The notes under the pieces are model-generated. The model had not been told where the DNA came from and searched no databases. It was given only the letters and a program-made list of their open reading frames with translations. This document shows positions 1 through 10,000 of a stretch of 64,000 bases of DNA, in pieces. The stretch lies in contig NZ_CP124620.1 of the NCBI RefSeq assembly GCF_030128875.1, positions 2,418,001 through 2,482,000 on the forward strand, in the 5' to 3' direction. The DNA is from Stenotrophomonas sp. BIO128-Bstrain (GTDB lineage: Bacteria; Pseudomonadota; Gammaproteobacteria; Xanthomonadales; Xanthomonadaceae). Each line of letters opens with the position of its first letter. The stretch's first letter is position 1. A program made the position numbers and the translations under genes.

Positions 1-2139
1 TTCTTCGAAGACGTCCAGCTCAACCGCCAGGGCGACATCCTCGTGGTCACGGTCAAGGAACGCCCGGCGATCAACAAGTTGACCGTCACCGGCAACAAGG
101 ACATCAAGAGCGACCAGCTGCTCAAGGGCCTGAGCGACATCGGCCTGACCGAGGGCGGCACCTTCGACCGCCTGAGCCTGGACCGCGTGACCCAGGAACT
201 GCGCCGCCAGTACAACGACCGTGGCAAGTACAACGTGGACATCACCCCGACGGTGAGCCCGCTGGACCGCAACCGCGTGGACATCGCCATCGCGATCAAG
301 GAAGGCAAGGCCGCCAAGATCCAGCACGTCAACCTGGTCGGCACCGAGAAGTTCCCGGCCAAGGACATCCTGGAAACCTGGGAATCCAAGGAGCACAACT
401 GGGCCTCGTGGTACCGCCGCGATGACCAGTACTCCAAGGAAAAGCTGTCCGGCGACCTGGAAAAGCTCAACGGCTGGTACCTGGACCGCGGCTACGTGGA
501 TTTCAGCATCGATTCCACCCAGGTCTCGATCAGCCCGGACAAGCGCGACATGTTCATCACCGCCGGCGTGACCGAGGGTGAGCAGTACAAGATCTCCGAG
601 ATCAAGGTCACCGGCGACACCATCCTGCCGCAGGAAGATGTCGAGCGCATGGTGATCCAGAAGTCCGGCGACACGTTCTCGCGTGCGCTGCTGGAATTCA
701 GCTCGGACCAGATCACCAATTCGCTGTCCAACATCGGCTACGCCTTCGCCAAGGTGAACCCGATCCCGACCAGCAACCGTGCCGACCGCACGGTGGCCAT
801 CAACATGCAGGTCGTTCCCGGCCCGCGCGTGTCGGTGCGCCGCATCACCTTCAAGGGCAACACCCGCACCTCCGACGAAGTGCTGCGTCGTGAAATGCGC
901 CAGTTCGAGAACAGCTGGTACTCCCAGGCTGCGATCGACCGCTCCAAGATCCGCCTGCAGCGCCTGGGCTACTTCGAATCGGTGGACGTGGAAACGCCGC
1001 CGGTCACCGGCAGCAACGACCAGGTCGACGTGGTCTACAACGTCAAGGAAACCACCTCGGGCAGCTTCGTGTTCGGCCTGGGCTATTCCCAGTCCTACGG
1101 CATGACCACCTCGGTGCAGCTGTCGCAGAACAACTTCCTCGGCGGCGGCAACCGCGTGTCGGTCGAAGCCTCGCGCAGCAGCTACCTGCAGCGCTACGGC
1201 TTCAGCTACACCAACCCGTACTTCACCGATGACGGCGTCTCGCTGGGCTACAACCTGTCCTGGCGCGAACTGGATTACTCCGACTTCAACACCGCGCAGT
1301 ACAACAGCACCAACGGTGCCGCGCAGGTGGTGTTCGGCGTGCCGATCACCGAGAACGACACCGTCTCGCTGATGGTGGGCATCGACAGCAACCAGATCAC
1401 CACCTACCAGGGCTCGACCCCGCAGGCGATCATCGATTACATCGACGCCATCGGCCAGCGCACGTTCCATTCCTGGCGCACCGAGCTGGGCTGGGCGCGC
1501 GATACCCGCAACGACTACTTCATGCCGACCCGCGGTACCTACCAGCGCGTGGGCCTGGAAACCACGCTGCCGGGCTCGACCGTCGAGTACTACAAGCTGA
1601 ACTACCAGTTCTCCAAGTACTGGCCGATCATCCCGCAGCTGGTCATCAACACCCGCGCCGAAGTCGGCTACGGCGACAGCTACGGCAATGACACCACCCG
1701 CGTGATCACCAACCCGGATGGCAGCACCCGCGTCGTGACCGCCTCGGGCCTGCCGTTCTACGAGAACTTCTACGCTGGTGGTACCAACTCGGTGCGCGGC
1801 TTCGAGGACAACACCCTCGGCCCGCGTTCGGAACCGACCCTGAGCTACAACCGCGGCCAGCCGCTGGGTGGCTCGCTGAAGACCGTCGGTTCGGTCGAAG
1901 CCTACTTCCCGCGCCTGTTCGACAGCCCCTCGGCCCGCATCTCGGCCTTCGTGGACTTCGGCAACGTCTACAACGGCGTGGACAACTTCAAGGCCAACGA
2001 ACTGCGCGTCTCCACCGGTGTGGCCCTGCTGTGGCGCGCCCCGGTCGGCCCGATCTCGATCAGCTACGCCTTCCCGCTCAAGAAGGAAGACGGCGACGAA
2101 GTCGAGCGTCTGCAATTCACGTTCGGCGGTCAGTTCTGA
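1..2139 (+). CDS. bamA: BamA, outer membrane protein assembly factor (5' end outside window)
   Basis: BamA is the central Omp85 subunit of the BAM complex, which folds and inserts beta-barrel proteins into the outer membrane. The reading frame is open from base 1, so the signal peptide and part of the first POTRA domain (about 80 residues by family length) lie outside the window. What remains has successive POTRA repeats, then a C-terminal 16-strand barrel with the conserved VRGF loop motif near base 1792 and a terminal Phe, the usual outer-membrane-protein end signal. It heads the lipid A gene run. No skp/ompH gene lies between it and lpxD, unlike in E. coli. Confidence 0.97.
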   Translation, partial: FFEDVQLNRQGDILVVTVKERPAINKLTVTGNKDIKSDQLLKGLSDIGLTEGGTFDRLSLDRVTQELRRQYNDRGKYNVDITPTVSPLDRNRVDIAIAIKEGKAAKIQHVNLVGTEKFPAKDILETWESKEHNWASWYRRDDQYSKEKLSGDLEKLNGWYLDRGYVDFSIDSTQVSISPDKRDMFITAGVTEGEQYKISEIKVTGDTILPQEDVERMVIQKSGDTFSRALLEFSSDQITNSLSNIGYAFAKVNPIPTSNRADRTVAINMQVVPGPRVSVRRITFKGNTRTSDEVLRREMRQFENSWYSQAAIDRSKIRLQRLGYFESVDVETPPVTGSNDQVDVVYNVKETTSGSFVFGLGYSQSYGMTTSVQLSQNNFLGGGNRVSVEASRSSYLQRYGFSYTNPYFTDDGVSLGYNLSWRELDYSDFNTAQYNSTNGAAQVVFGVPITENDTVSLMVGIDSNQITTYQGSTPQAIIDYIDAIGQRTFHSWRTELGWARDTRNDYFMPTRGTYQRVGLETTLPGSTVEYYKLNYQFSKYWPIIPQLVINTRAEVGYGDSYGNDTTRVITNPDGSTRVVTASGLPFYENFYAGGTNSVRGFEDNTLGPRSEPTLSYNRGQPLGGSLKTVGSVEAYFPRLFDSPSARISAFVDFGNVYNGVDNFKANELRVSTGVALLWRAPVGPISISYAFPLKKEDGDEVERLQFTFGGQF

Positions 2140-2156
2140 CCGCCTAACGTGAATTG

Positions 2157-2183
2157 CCCAAGGTTTGCGCAGCAAACCTTGGG
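2157..2183. other. Perfect 12-bp inverted repeat after bamA
   Basis: Two 12-base arms (2157-2168 and 2172-2183) are exact reverse complements around a 3-base loop, 17 bases after the bamA stop. No T tract follows on either strand, so it is more likely an mRNA-stabilising or processing hairpin than an intrinsic terminator. Confidence 0.7.
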
Positions 2184-2220
2184 GCCCAACGATTCCTCCT
2201 ATACCCGCGCCGTCGGCGCG

Positions 2221-2289
2221 GCCCCCTTGACAGAAGGGGGCCTCTCCACCAGACGCGGTACGCATTCGCCGGGCTTTGCCCGGCGTTTT
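2221..2289 (+). terminator. Hairpin plus Rho-independent terminator of bamA
   Basis: A first 8-bp hairpin (2221-2228 with 2234-2241) is followed by a second 8-bp GC-only stem (2267-2274 with 2278-2285, loop TTT). Four T residues (2286-2289) follow the second stem. The second hairpin has the classic form of an intrinsic terminator and ends the bamA transcript before lpxD. Confidence 0.7.
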
Positions 2290-2371
2290 CGTTTGGGCGC
2301 TGGGAGCGATCATGGCTCCGTGCCGATCGGGGTTCGAACCAATCATGGGTCGGGGCGCTTTGGGTTGGGAT

Positions 2372-2431
2372 TGATCGTTCGATGCCGCTTTGGGGTGGCA
2401 CTGGTCGTTCGATGCCGCTCTGGGCAGGTGC
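2372..2431. repeat. 30-bp imperfect tandem repeat, two units
   Basis: Units 2372-2401 and 2402-2431 share 18 of their first 19 bases and then diverge. A weaker related stretch precedes them (about 2338-2371). It lies in the 510-base gap between bamA and lpxD, which otherwise holds hairpins and SMAG-like palindromes and no credible gene. Confidence 0.6.
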
Positions 2432-2491
2432 CGACCGTTGGTCGGCACGAACGTCCGGGATCAATGCGAGCCGGCCAGCGGCCGGCACTAC
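2424..2491. repeat. Inverted pair of SMAG-like palindromic repeats
   Basis: One palindrome (2424-2448, starting GCAG) and one in opposite orientation (2468-2491, ending CTAC, the complement of GTAG) are separated by 19 bases. They match the REP-type elements of Stenotrophomonas that have a GTAG terminus next to a short stem. Paired, head-to-head copies are typical of such elements. Confidence 0.75.
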
Positions 2492-2649
2492 CCTGCCGCG
2501 CGCGGGTTGAACCATCGGGGTCCGTGGGGGCTGCCCGCCACGGAGCCGCGCGATCACCCCGGATGCGCCGGGCCGCAACAAACCGCCCACCACACCCCGG
2601 AACCCCCGCCCCGCATGACCGTTTCGGCATCACACGGTAAACTCCCCCG

Positions 2650-3672
2650 GTGAACACTCCTACCTATACCGCCCAGCAACTCGCCGAGCAGTTTGGCCTG
2701 CAGGTCCATGGTGATGGCAGCACTGCCATCCATGGCGTGGCTACGCTCGCCCATGCCGGCCCCGGCCAGCTCACCTTCCTGGCCAACCCGCGCTACCGCG
2801 CGCAGCTGGCCGACAGCCAGGCCGCCATCGTCGTGCTGCGTGCCGAGGATGCCGAGGCCGCGCCCGGCGCCGCCCTGGTCGCCAAGGACCCGTACACCAC
2901 CTTCGCCAAGATCGCCGCGCTGTTCGACATCGCACCGCCGCGCGCGCCGGGCATCCACCCCAGCGCCTGCATCGATCCGGACGCCCAGGTCGCCGCCAGC
3001 GCCCACATCGGCCCGTTCGTCACCATCGGTGCCCGCAGCGTGGTCGGTGAGAACTGCATCGTCGGCCCCGGCAGCGTCATCGGCGAAGACTGCACCCTGG
3101 AGACCGGCTGCGAGCTGATCGCCCGCGTGACCCTGGTCACCCGCGTGAAGCTCGGCAAGCGCGTGCGCATCCATCCCGGCGCCGTGCTCGGTGCCGACGG
3201 GTTCGGCCTGGCCATGGATGCCGGCCACTGGATCAAGGTGCCCCAGCTGGGTGGCGTACGCATCGGCGACGACTGCGAGATCGGCGCCAACACCTGCGTC
3301 GACCGCGGCGCGCTGGAAGACACCGTGCTGGAAAACGACGTGCGCCTGGACAACCTCGTCCAGATCGCCCACAACGTCCAGATCGGCGCCCACTCGGCCA
3401 TCGCCGGCTGCACCGGCATCGCCGGCAGCGCCAAGATCGGCCGTTACTGCCTGCTGGGCGGCGCCGTCGGCGTCGTCGGTCACCTCGAAATCTGCGACAA
3501 GGTCGTCATCACCGGCAAATCGGTGGTGCGCAACTCCATTCATGAGCCGGGCGAGTACTCCTCCGGCACCCCACTGACCGACAACCGCACGTGGCGCAAG
3601 AATGCCGCGCGCTTCAAGCAGCTCGATGCGCTCGCCCGGCGCATCCTGTCTGTGAGCAAGGAGAAGGAATGA
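2650..3672 (+). CDS. lpxD: UDP-3-O-(3-hydroxyacyl)glucosamine N-acyltransferase LpxD
   Basis: LpxD transfers a 3-hydroxyacyl chain from ACP to the 2-amino group of UDP-3-O-acyl-glucosamine, the third committed step of lipid A synthesis in the cytoplasm. The protein is 340 residues, the normal family length, with an N-terminal uridine-binding region followed by many hexapeptide repeats (from about residue 100) that form a left-handed beta helix. The start is a GTG. The stop overlaps the start of fabZ as ATGA, so the two are translationally coupled. Confidence 0.97.
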   Translation: MNTPTYTAQQLAEQFGLQVHGDGSTAIHGVATLAHAGPGQLTFLANPRYRAQLADSQAAIVVLRAEDAEAAPGAALVAKDPYTTFAKIAALFDIAPPRAPGIHPSACIDPDAQVAASAHIGPFVTIGARSVVGENCIVGPGSVIGEDCTLETGCELIARVTLVTRVKLGKRVRIHPGAVLGADGFGLAMDAGHWIKVPQLGGVRIGDDCEIGANTCVDRGALEDTVLENDVRLDNLVQIAHNVQIGAHSAIAGCTGIAGSAKIGRYCLLGGAVGVVGHLEICDKVVITGKSVVRNSIHEPGEYSSGTPLTDNRTWRKNAARFKQLDALARRILSVSKEKE

Positions 3673-4124
3673 GCAACAACCAGAATCTGCCGGACATCAA
3701 CCAGATCCAGCAGTTGATCCCGCACCGCTATCCGTTCCTGCTGGTGGACAAGGTGATCTCGCTCGATTTCGAGAACCGGAAGATCGTCGCCACCAAGAAC
3801 GTCAGCATCAACGAGCCGTTCTTCCAGGGCCACTTCCCGGGCCAGCCGATCATGCCCGGCGTGCTGATCATCGAAGCCATGGCCCAGGCCGGCGGCGTGC
3901 TCACCCAGCTCACCCTGGGCCGCGATGCGCAGTCCAAATTGTTCTACATGGTCAAGGTGGACAAGGCCCGTTTCAGCAAGCAGGTCGTGCCCGGCGATGT
4001 GCTGGAAATGCACGTGGAGATCAAGCGCGTGATCCGCAACATGGCGGTGTACGACTGCGTGGCCAAGGTCGATGGCGAGATCGTCGCCTGCGCCGAAGTG
4101 CTGTGCGCCGGCACCCGCGAATGA
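3669..4124 (+). CDS. fabZ: 3-hydroxyacyl-[ACP] dehydratase FabZ
   Basis: FabZ dehydrates 3-hydroxyacyl-ACP in fatty acid elongation. It competes with the Lpx acyltransferases for the same substrate, which explains its place among the lpx genes. The 151-residue hotdog-fold protein has the active-site His in the GHFPGQP motif and the Glu in IIEAMAQ. The start at 3669 is chosen because it overlaps the lpxD stop as ATGA. A longer frame upstream reads through lpxD sequence and is not homologous to the family. Confidence 0.97.
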   Translation: MSNNQNLPDINQIQQLIPHRYPFLLVDKVISLDFENRKIVATKNVSINEPFFQGHFPGQPIMPGVLIIEAMAQAGGVLTQLTLGRDAQSKLFYMVKVDKARFSKQVVPGDVLEMHVEIKRVIRNMAVYDCVAKVDGEIVACAEVLCAGTRE

Positions 4125-4143
4125 TCCTGGCAGGAGAACTGCA

Positions 4144-4935
4144 ATGAGTGACAACGCCCCTCTCATCCACCCCACCGCGGTCATCGACCCGTCGGCGACG
4201 CTGGCTGCGGATGTGCGCGTGGGTGCGTTCTGCCTGATCGGTGCGGACGTGGAGATCGGTGCCGGTACCGAGATCGGTCCGCACTGCTCGATCCATGGCC
4301 CGACCCGGATCGGCCGCAACAACCGCTTCATCGGCCATGCCGCGATCGGTGGCGAGCCGCAGGACAAGAAGTACAAAGGCGAGCGCACCGAACTGGTGAT
4401 CGGCGATGACAACGTCATCCGCGAATTCGTCACCATCAACCGTGGCACCGCCGGTGGCGGCGGCATCACCACGGTCGGCAACGACAACTGGATGCTGGCC
4501 TATACCCACGTGGCGCATGACTGCCACGTTGGCGACCACTGCGTGTTCTCCAACAACACCACGCTGGCCGGCCACGTCACCGTGGGCGACTACGTGATCA
4601 TCAGCGGCTTCGCCGGTGCCCACCAGTTCTGCCGCATCGGCGCCCACGCCTTCCTCGGCATGGGTGCGCTGACCAACGGCGACGTGCCGCCGTTCACCAT
4701 GGTCGGCAGCGACAGCCTGGGCCGCCCGCGCGGCATCAACAGCGAAGGCCTCAAGCGCCGTGGGTTCGACGCCGAACGCATCGCCAGCATCAAGCGCGCC
4801 TACCGCACGCTGTACGTGGCCGGCCTGCCGCTGGCCGAAGCCAAGGTGCAGCTGGCCGAACAGGCCAGCCACAGCGCCGATGTGAAGGACCTGCTGGACT
4901 TCATCGAAAGCGCCGAGAGGCCCTTGCTGCGATGA
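4144..4935 (+). CDS. lpxA: UDP-N-acetylglucosamine O-acyltransferase LpxA
   Basis: LpxA catalyses the first step of lipid A synthesis, moving 3-hydroxyacyl from ACP to the 3-OH of UDP-GlcNAc. The protein is 263 residues, essentially the E. coli length, with hexapeptide repeats over the first two thirds and a helical C-terminal domain. The catalytic His lies in a VAHDC motif. The ATG at 4144 follows an AGGAGA ribosome-binding site at 4131-4136. Its stop overlaps the lpxB start as ATGA. Confidence 0.97.
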   Translation: MSDNAPLIHPTAVIDPSATLAADVRVGAFCLIGADVEIGAGTEIGPHCSIHGPTRIGRNNRFIGHAAIGGEPQDKKYKGERTELVIGDDNVIREFVTINRGTAGGGGITTVGNDNWMLAYTHVAHDCHVGDHCVFSNNTTLAGHVTVGDYVIISGFAGAHQFCRIGAHAFLGMGALTNGDVPPFTMVGSDSLGRPRGINSEGLKRRGFDAERIASIKRAYRTLYVAGLPLAEAKVQLAEQASHSADVKDLLDFIESAERPLLR

Positions 4936-6212
4936 CGGGTCCAGGCGGGCACACCCCGGGCATCACCACCGCCGAGATCATTCCGCTCGCTGCGATGGCG
5001 ACCAGCGTCGAACAGACGCTGGCCGTGCGCACCTCCGACCGCCCGGTGCGGATCGCCCTGGTCGCCGGCGAAGCCTCCGGTGACCTGCTCGGTGCCGGCC
5101 TGGTCCGCGAGCTGCGCCTGCGCTTCCCGAACGCCGAGTTCGCCGGCATCGGCGGCGATGCCATGCGCAGCGCCGGCTGCCAGACCTGGTTCGATGCCAG
5201 CGAACTGGCGGTGATGGGGCTGACCGAAATCCTGCGCCACCTGCCGCGTCTGCTCAAACTGCGCCGGGAGTTCCGCGCGCGTGCGCTGGAGTGGCAGCCG
5301 GACGTGTTCATCGGCATCGACGCACCGGACTTCAACCTCGGCGTCGAGCGCTGGCTGAAGGACCGCGGCATCCGCACCGTTCATTACGTCAGCCCTTCCG
5401 TCTGGGCCTGGCGTGAGAAGCGGGCCGAGAAGATCGGGGCCAGCGCCGACCTGGTGCTGTGCCTGTTCCCGATGGAACCGCCGATCTACGCCAGGCACGG
5501 CATCGACGCCCGCTTCGTGGGCCACCCGATGGCCGATGACATCCCGCTGCACAATGATCGCGAACAGGCGCGTGCCGAGCTCGGCCTGCCCTCCAATGCC
5601 AAGGTGCTGGCGGTCCTGCCGGGCAGCCGCCTGGGCGAGATCGGCAAGCTCGGCGAGCCGTTCTTCGAAGCCGCCTGGCAGGTCTCCGAACGCATTCCGG
5701 GCCTGCACGTGGTGGTGCCGGCGGCCAACGCCGCCTGCCGCCAGCTGATCAGCGAGCAGCTCTCCGCCTCGGCCCTGCCGGTCGCCCATTCGCACCTGCT
5801 CGACGGCAACGCGCGCACTGCGATGATCGCCGCCGACGTGGTCGTGCTCGCGTCCGGTACCGCCACCCTGGAGACGATGCTGGTCAAGCGCCCGATGGTG
5901 GTCGGCTACCGCGTTGCCGAACTCACCTACCGCATCGTCAAAGCGCTGGGCCTGCTCAAGGTCGACCGCTTCGCCCTGCCCAACATCCTGGCCGGCAAGG
6001 ACCTTGCCCCGGAACTGATGCAGCACGACTGCACGCCGGACAAACTGGCCGCCGCGATCCTGCAGTGGTTCGACCACCCCCAGCGCGTGATCGACCTGCA
6101 CGACACCTACGAACGCCTGCACCTGCAACTGCGCCGCGATGCCTCCGCACGCGCCGCCGACGCGGTGACCGACCTGCTCGAACGCGGCCCCAACGGCGGT
6201 CGCGCCGCATGA
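4932..6212 (+). CDS. lpxB: Lipid-A-disaccharide synthase LpxB
   Basis: LpxB is a family 19 glycosyltransferase that condenses UDP-2,3-diacylglucosamine with lipid X to give the lipid A disaccharide at the inner face of the membrane. The 426-residue frame includes about 40 residues before the conserved core, which begins with the VAGEASGD motif, and shows the later SPSVWAWR and LPGSR motifs. The start overlapping lpxA (ATGA) gives an N-terminal extension relative to E. coli. An internal Met at residue 22 is an alternative start. Confidence 0.95.
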   Translation: MTGPGGHTPGITTAEIIPLAAMATSVEQTLAVRTSDRPVRIALVAGEASGDLLGAGLVRELRLRFPNAEFAGIGGDAMRSAGCQTWFDASELAVMGLTEILRHLPRLLKLRREFRARALEWQPDVFIGIDAPDFNLGVERWLKDRGIRTVHYVSPSVWAWREKRAEKIGASADLVLCLFPMEPPIYARHGIDARFVGHPMADDIPLHNDREQARAELGLPSNAKVLAVLPGSRLGEIGKLGEPFFEAAWQVSERIPGLHVVVPAANAACRQLISEQLSASALPVAHSHLLDGNARTAMIAADVVVLASGTATLETMLVKRPMVVGYRVAELTYRIVKALGLLKVDRFALPNILAGKDLAPELMQHDCTPDKLAAAILQWFDHPQRVIDLHDTYERLHLQLRRDASARAADAVTDLLERGPNGGRAA

Positions 6213-6871
6213 GCCGTCGCCACGCCGCTGCCGCCTCGCTGGCCCTGTTCGACGGCGCCGCCCTGGCCACCGTGGCCCCGCGCTACGTGGCCGGCGTGGA
6301 TGAAGCCGGCCGCGGCCCCCTGGCCGGTCCGGTCGCCGTCGCCGCCGTCGTGTTCTGCCCGGACCGCCCACGCCTGAACGGCCTGGACGACTCCAAGCAG
6401 CTCACCGCTGCCCGCCGCGACCAGCTCTACGACAGGATCCTCGACCGCGCCCTGGCCTGGCACGTGGTGATGGTGGACGTCAGCGAAATCGACGCGCTCA
6501 ACATCTACCAGGCCACGATGCTCGGCATGCGCCGCGCCGTCGAAGGCGTCGCCCACGTCGCCCAGTTCGCCCGCATCGACGGCAACGTCGTCCCCAAGGG
6601 CCTGCCCTGCCCGGCCCAGGCGTTGATCGGCGGCGATGCCCTGGACCGCGCCATCATGGCCGCCTCGATCCTGGCCAAAGTCAGCCGCGACCGCTTCATG
6701 CAGCGCCTGCACGACGCCCATCCCGAGTACGGCTTCGACCAGCACAAGGGCTACGGCACCCCCGCTCACCTCGCCGCCCTGCGCAACCACGGCCCCTGCC
6801 CCCAGCACCGGCGCAGCTTCGCCCCCGTGCGCGCGTGCCTGGAACCTGCGCTGAGCAGCCTCCCCGCCTGA
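6209..6871 (+). CDS. rnhB: Ribonuclease HII RnhB
   Basis: RNase HII cleaves the RNA strand of RNA-DNA hybrids and starts removal of single ribonucleotides from DNA. The 220-residue protein has the signature GVDEAGRGP (first catalytic Asp at residue 31), the later catalytic Asp within the GGDALD segment, and the DRFM motif. The ATG overlaps the lpxB stop as ATGA, the fourth coupled junction in this operon. Confidence 0.96.
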   Translation: MSRRHAAAASLALFDGAALATVAPRYVAGVDEAGRGPLAGPVAVAAVVFCPDRPRLNGLDDSKQLTAARRDQLYDRILDRALAWHVVMVDVSEIDALNIYQATMLGMRRAVEGVAHVAQFARIDGNVVPKGLPCPAQALIGGDALDRAIMAASILAKVSRDRFMQRLHDAHPEYGFDQHKGYGTPAHLAALRNHGPCPQHRRSFAPVRACLEPALSSLPA

Positions 6872-7074
6872 GCGCTGCCATGGCCGGACGGCACCCGGCA
6901 CCACAGCGCTGGACATACGGGGGTTGCCCGCCACTGCGCATCGGCCAGCGGTGGCGTCGGATGCCCTGGCAAACCTGAACCCCAGCGCCCGCCCGCGCCC
7001 CCGCAACACCCCTGTCAAGCCTTGTTAGCGTCCACCACCACCGCTACCCTGACCGGGCATCACATTGGTTCGGC

Positions 7075-10000
7075 ATGTCCACTTCCCGTTTCGTACATCT
7101 CCACGTCCACACCGAATTTTCGCTGGCGGATTCGACCATCCGTGTCCCGGCGAAGCCGGATCAGGCTGACCCGAAAAAAGCCAAGCAGGCCAACCTGCTC
7201 AGCCGCGCGGTCGAACTGAAGCTGCCTGCACTGGCAGTGACGGATCTCAACAACCTGTTCGCGCTGGTCAAGTTCTACAAAGCCGCCGAAACCGTGGGCA
7301 TCAAGCCCATCGCCGGCGCGGACATCATGATCGCCGAAGAAGGCATGACGCCCTGGCGCATGACCCTGCTCTGCCGCGACCGCGAAGGCTACCTCAGCCT
7401 CTCCAGGCTGCTCACCCGCGCCTGGATGGAAGGCCACCGCCCCGAAGGCGGCGTCGCTGTGCACCCGGAGTGGCTCAAAGCCGGCTGCCACAACCTGTTT
7501 GCACTGGCCGGCCGCGACAGCCTTGCCGGCCGCCTGGCCGGCGATGGCCGCCATGACCTGGCCGAGCAGCAACTGGCCGACTGGCAGCGCGTGTTCGGCG
7601 ATGGCCTGCACCTGGAGCTGACCCGTACCGGCCGCGACGGCGAAGAAGCCTTCAACCAGTTCGCCCTGCAGGCCGCCGGCCAGCGCGGCCTGCCGGTGAT
7701 CGCCAGCAACGATGTGCGCTTCCTGCAGCCGGAAGACTTCAACGCCCACGAAGCCCGCGTGTGCATCTCCTCCGGCCGCGTGCTGGACGACCCCAAGCGC
7801 CCGCGCGACTACAGCGACCAGCAGTACCTCAAGTCCGCCGAGGACATGTGCGCGCTGTTCGCCGACATCCCCGACGCGATCGACAACACGCTCGCGCTGG
7901 CCGAGCGCTGCAACATCGAAATGCGCCTGGGCACCTACTTCCTGCCCAACTACCCGGTGCCCGAGGACGAAACCCTCGACAGCTGGATCTGCAGCGAATC
8001 GCGCAAGGGCCTGGAAGCGCGCCTCGAAAAGAATCCGCTGGCGCCGGGCAAGACCCGCGCCGATTATTTCGAGCGCCTCGAGTTCGAACTGGCCACCATC
8101 ATCAAGATGGGCTTCCCCGGCTACTTCCTGATCGTGGCCGACTTCATCCAGTGGGGAAAGAACCAGGGCATTCCGATCGGCCCCGGCCGCGGTTCCGGTG
8201 CCGGCTCGCTGGTCGCCTGGGCGCTGCAGATCACCGATCTGGATCCGATCCCGTACAACCTGCTGTTCGAGCGCTTCCTCAACCCCGAACGCGTGTCGAT
8301 GCCCGACTTCGACATCGACTTCTGCATGGACCGCCGCGACGAGGTCATCGACTACGTCGCGCGTAAATACGGGCGCGACCGGGTCAGCCAGATCATCACC
8401 TACGGCACCATGGCGGCCAAGGCCGTGGTGCGCGACTCCGGCCGCGTGCTCGGCTTCCCGTACGGCCTGGTCGACGGCGTTTCCAAGCTGATTCCGAACA
8501 TCCTGGGCATCTCGCTCAAGGATGCGATGGGCGAAGGCAAGGATTCGGAAATGGCCTCGCCGGAGCTGATCCAGCGCTACCAGAACGAAGATGATGTCCG
8601 CGACCTGATCGACCTGGCACGCCAGCTCGAAGACCTCACCCGCAACGCCGGCAAGCACGCCGGCGGCGTGGTGATCGCACCCGAGCCGCTGGCCGAATTC
8701 TGCCCGCTGTTCGCCGAACATGACGAAGGCGGCCGCGGCCGCAACCCGGTCACCCAGTTCGACAAGAACGACGTCGAAGAAATCGGCCTGGTGAAGTTCG
8801 ACTTCCTCGGCCTGCGCACGCTGACCATCATCGACTGGGCGGTCAAGGCGATCAACAAGCGCCATGAACGCGCCGGCATCCCGCCGGTGGACATCACCGC
8901 GCTGCCGCTGGATGACGTGCCCACCTACAAGGACATCTTCGCCAACGGAAATACCGGCGCGGTGTTCCAGTTCGAATCCTCGGGCATGCGCCGCCTGCTG
9001 AAAGACGCGCGCCCTGACCGCTTCGAAGATCTCATCGCGCTGGTGTCGCTGTACCGCCCCGGCCCGATGGACCTGATTCCTTCCTTCAACGCGCGTAAGC
9101 ACGGGCAGGAAGAGATCATCTATCCCGATCCGCGCACCGAAGCGATCCTGAAAGACACCTACGGCATCATGGTGTACCAGGAGCAGGTGATGCAGATGGC
9201 GCAGATCGTGGGCGGTTACTCGCTCGGCGGCGCCGACCTGCTGCGCCGTGCGATGGGCAAGAAAGTGCCGGCCGAAATGGCCAAGCACCGCGAGATCTTC
9301 CGCGAAGGTGCGGCCAAGGATGGCGTCGTCGAAGCCAAGGCCGACGCGATCTTCGACCTGATGGAGAAGTTCGCCGGCTACGGCTTCAACAAGTCGCACG
9401 CCGCCGCCTACGCGCTGGTCAGCTACCAGACCGCCTGGCTCAAGCGCCATTACCCGGCCGAGTTCATGGCCGCGACGCTATCCTCGGACATGGACAACAC
9501 CGACAAGGTGGTCGGCTTCCTCGCCGAAGTGCGCAACCTCGGTCTGACCGTGCTGCCGCCGCGCGTGAACGAATCGGCCTACATGTTCGAAGCCTCCAGC
9601 GCCGACACCATCGTGTATGGCTTGGGCGCGATCAAGGGCGTCGGCCAGGGTGCCTGCGAAGCGATCGTGGAGGAACGCCAGCGTGGCGGCCGCTATGCAT
9701 CGCTGCTGGATTTCTGCATGCGCGCCGAGTCCGGCAAGCTCAACCGCCGCACGCTGGAAGCGATGATCAACTGCGGCGCGATGGACGGGCTCGGCAAGAA
9801 CCGCGCTTCGCTGATGCTGCAGCTGCCCGAAGTGCTCAAGGCCACCGACCAGATGGCACGCGAGAAGGCCTCCGGCCAGAACTCGTTGTTCGGTGCGCCC
9901 GATCCGGTCACCACCGCGATGCAGCTGGAACTGCCCGAAGCCAAAGAGTGGGCGCTGGGCCAGCTGCTGGAAGGCGAACGCGAAACGCTGGGTTTCTATC

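Noticed and set aside
2143..2653. Several short open frames on both strands between bamA and lpxD
   Set aside because: They run through hairpins, tandem units and repeat elements, have Arg/Pro-rich translations and no ribosome-binding sites.
4800..6371. 523-codon open frame antisense to lpxA, lpxB and rnhB
   Set aside because: It spans three certain genes in the opposite direction and has no recognisable motif.
7060..9450. 796-codon open frame antisense to dnaE
   Set aside because: A GC-rich third-position artefact: His/Gly/Val-rich translation without domains, lying wholly opposite a certain gene.
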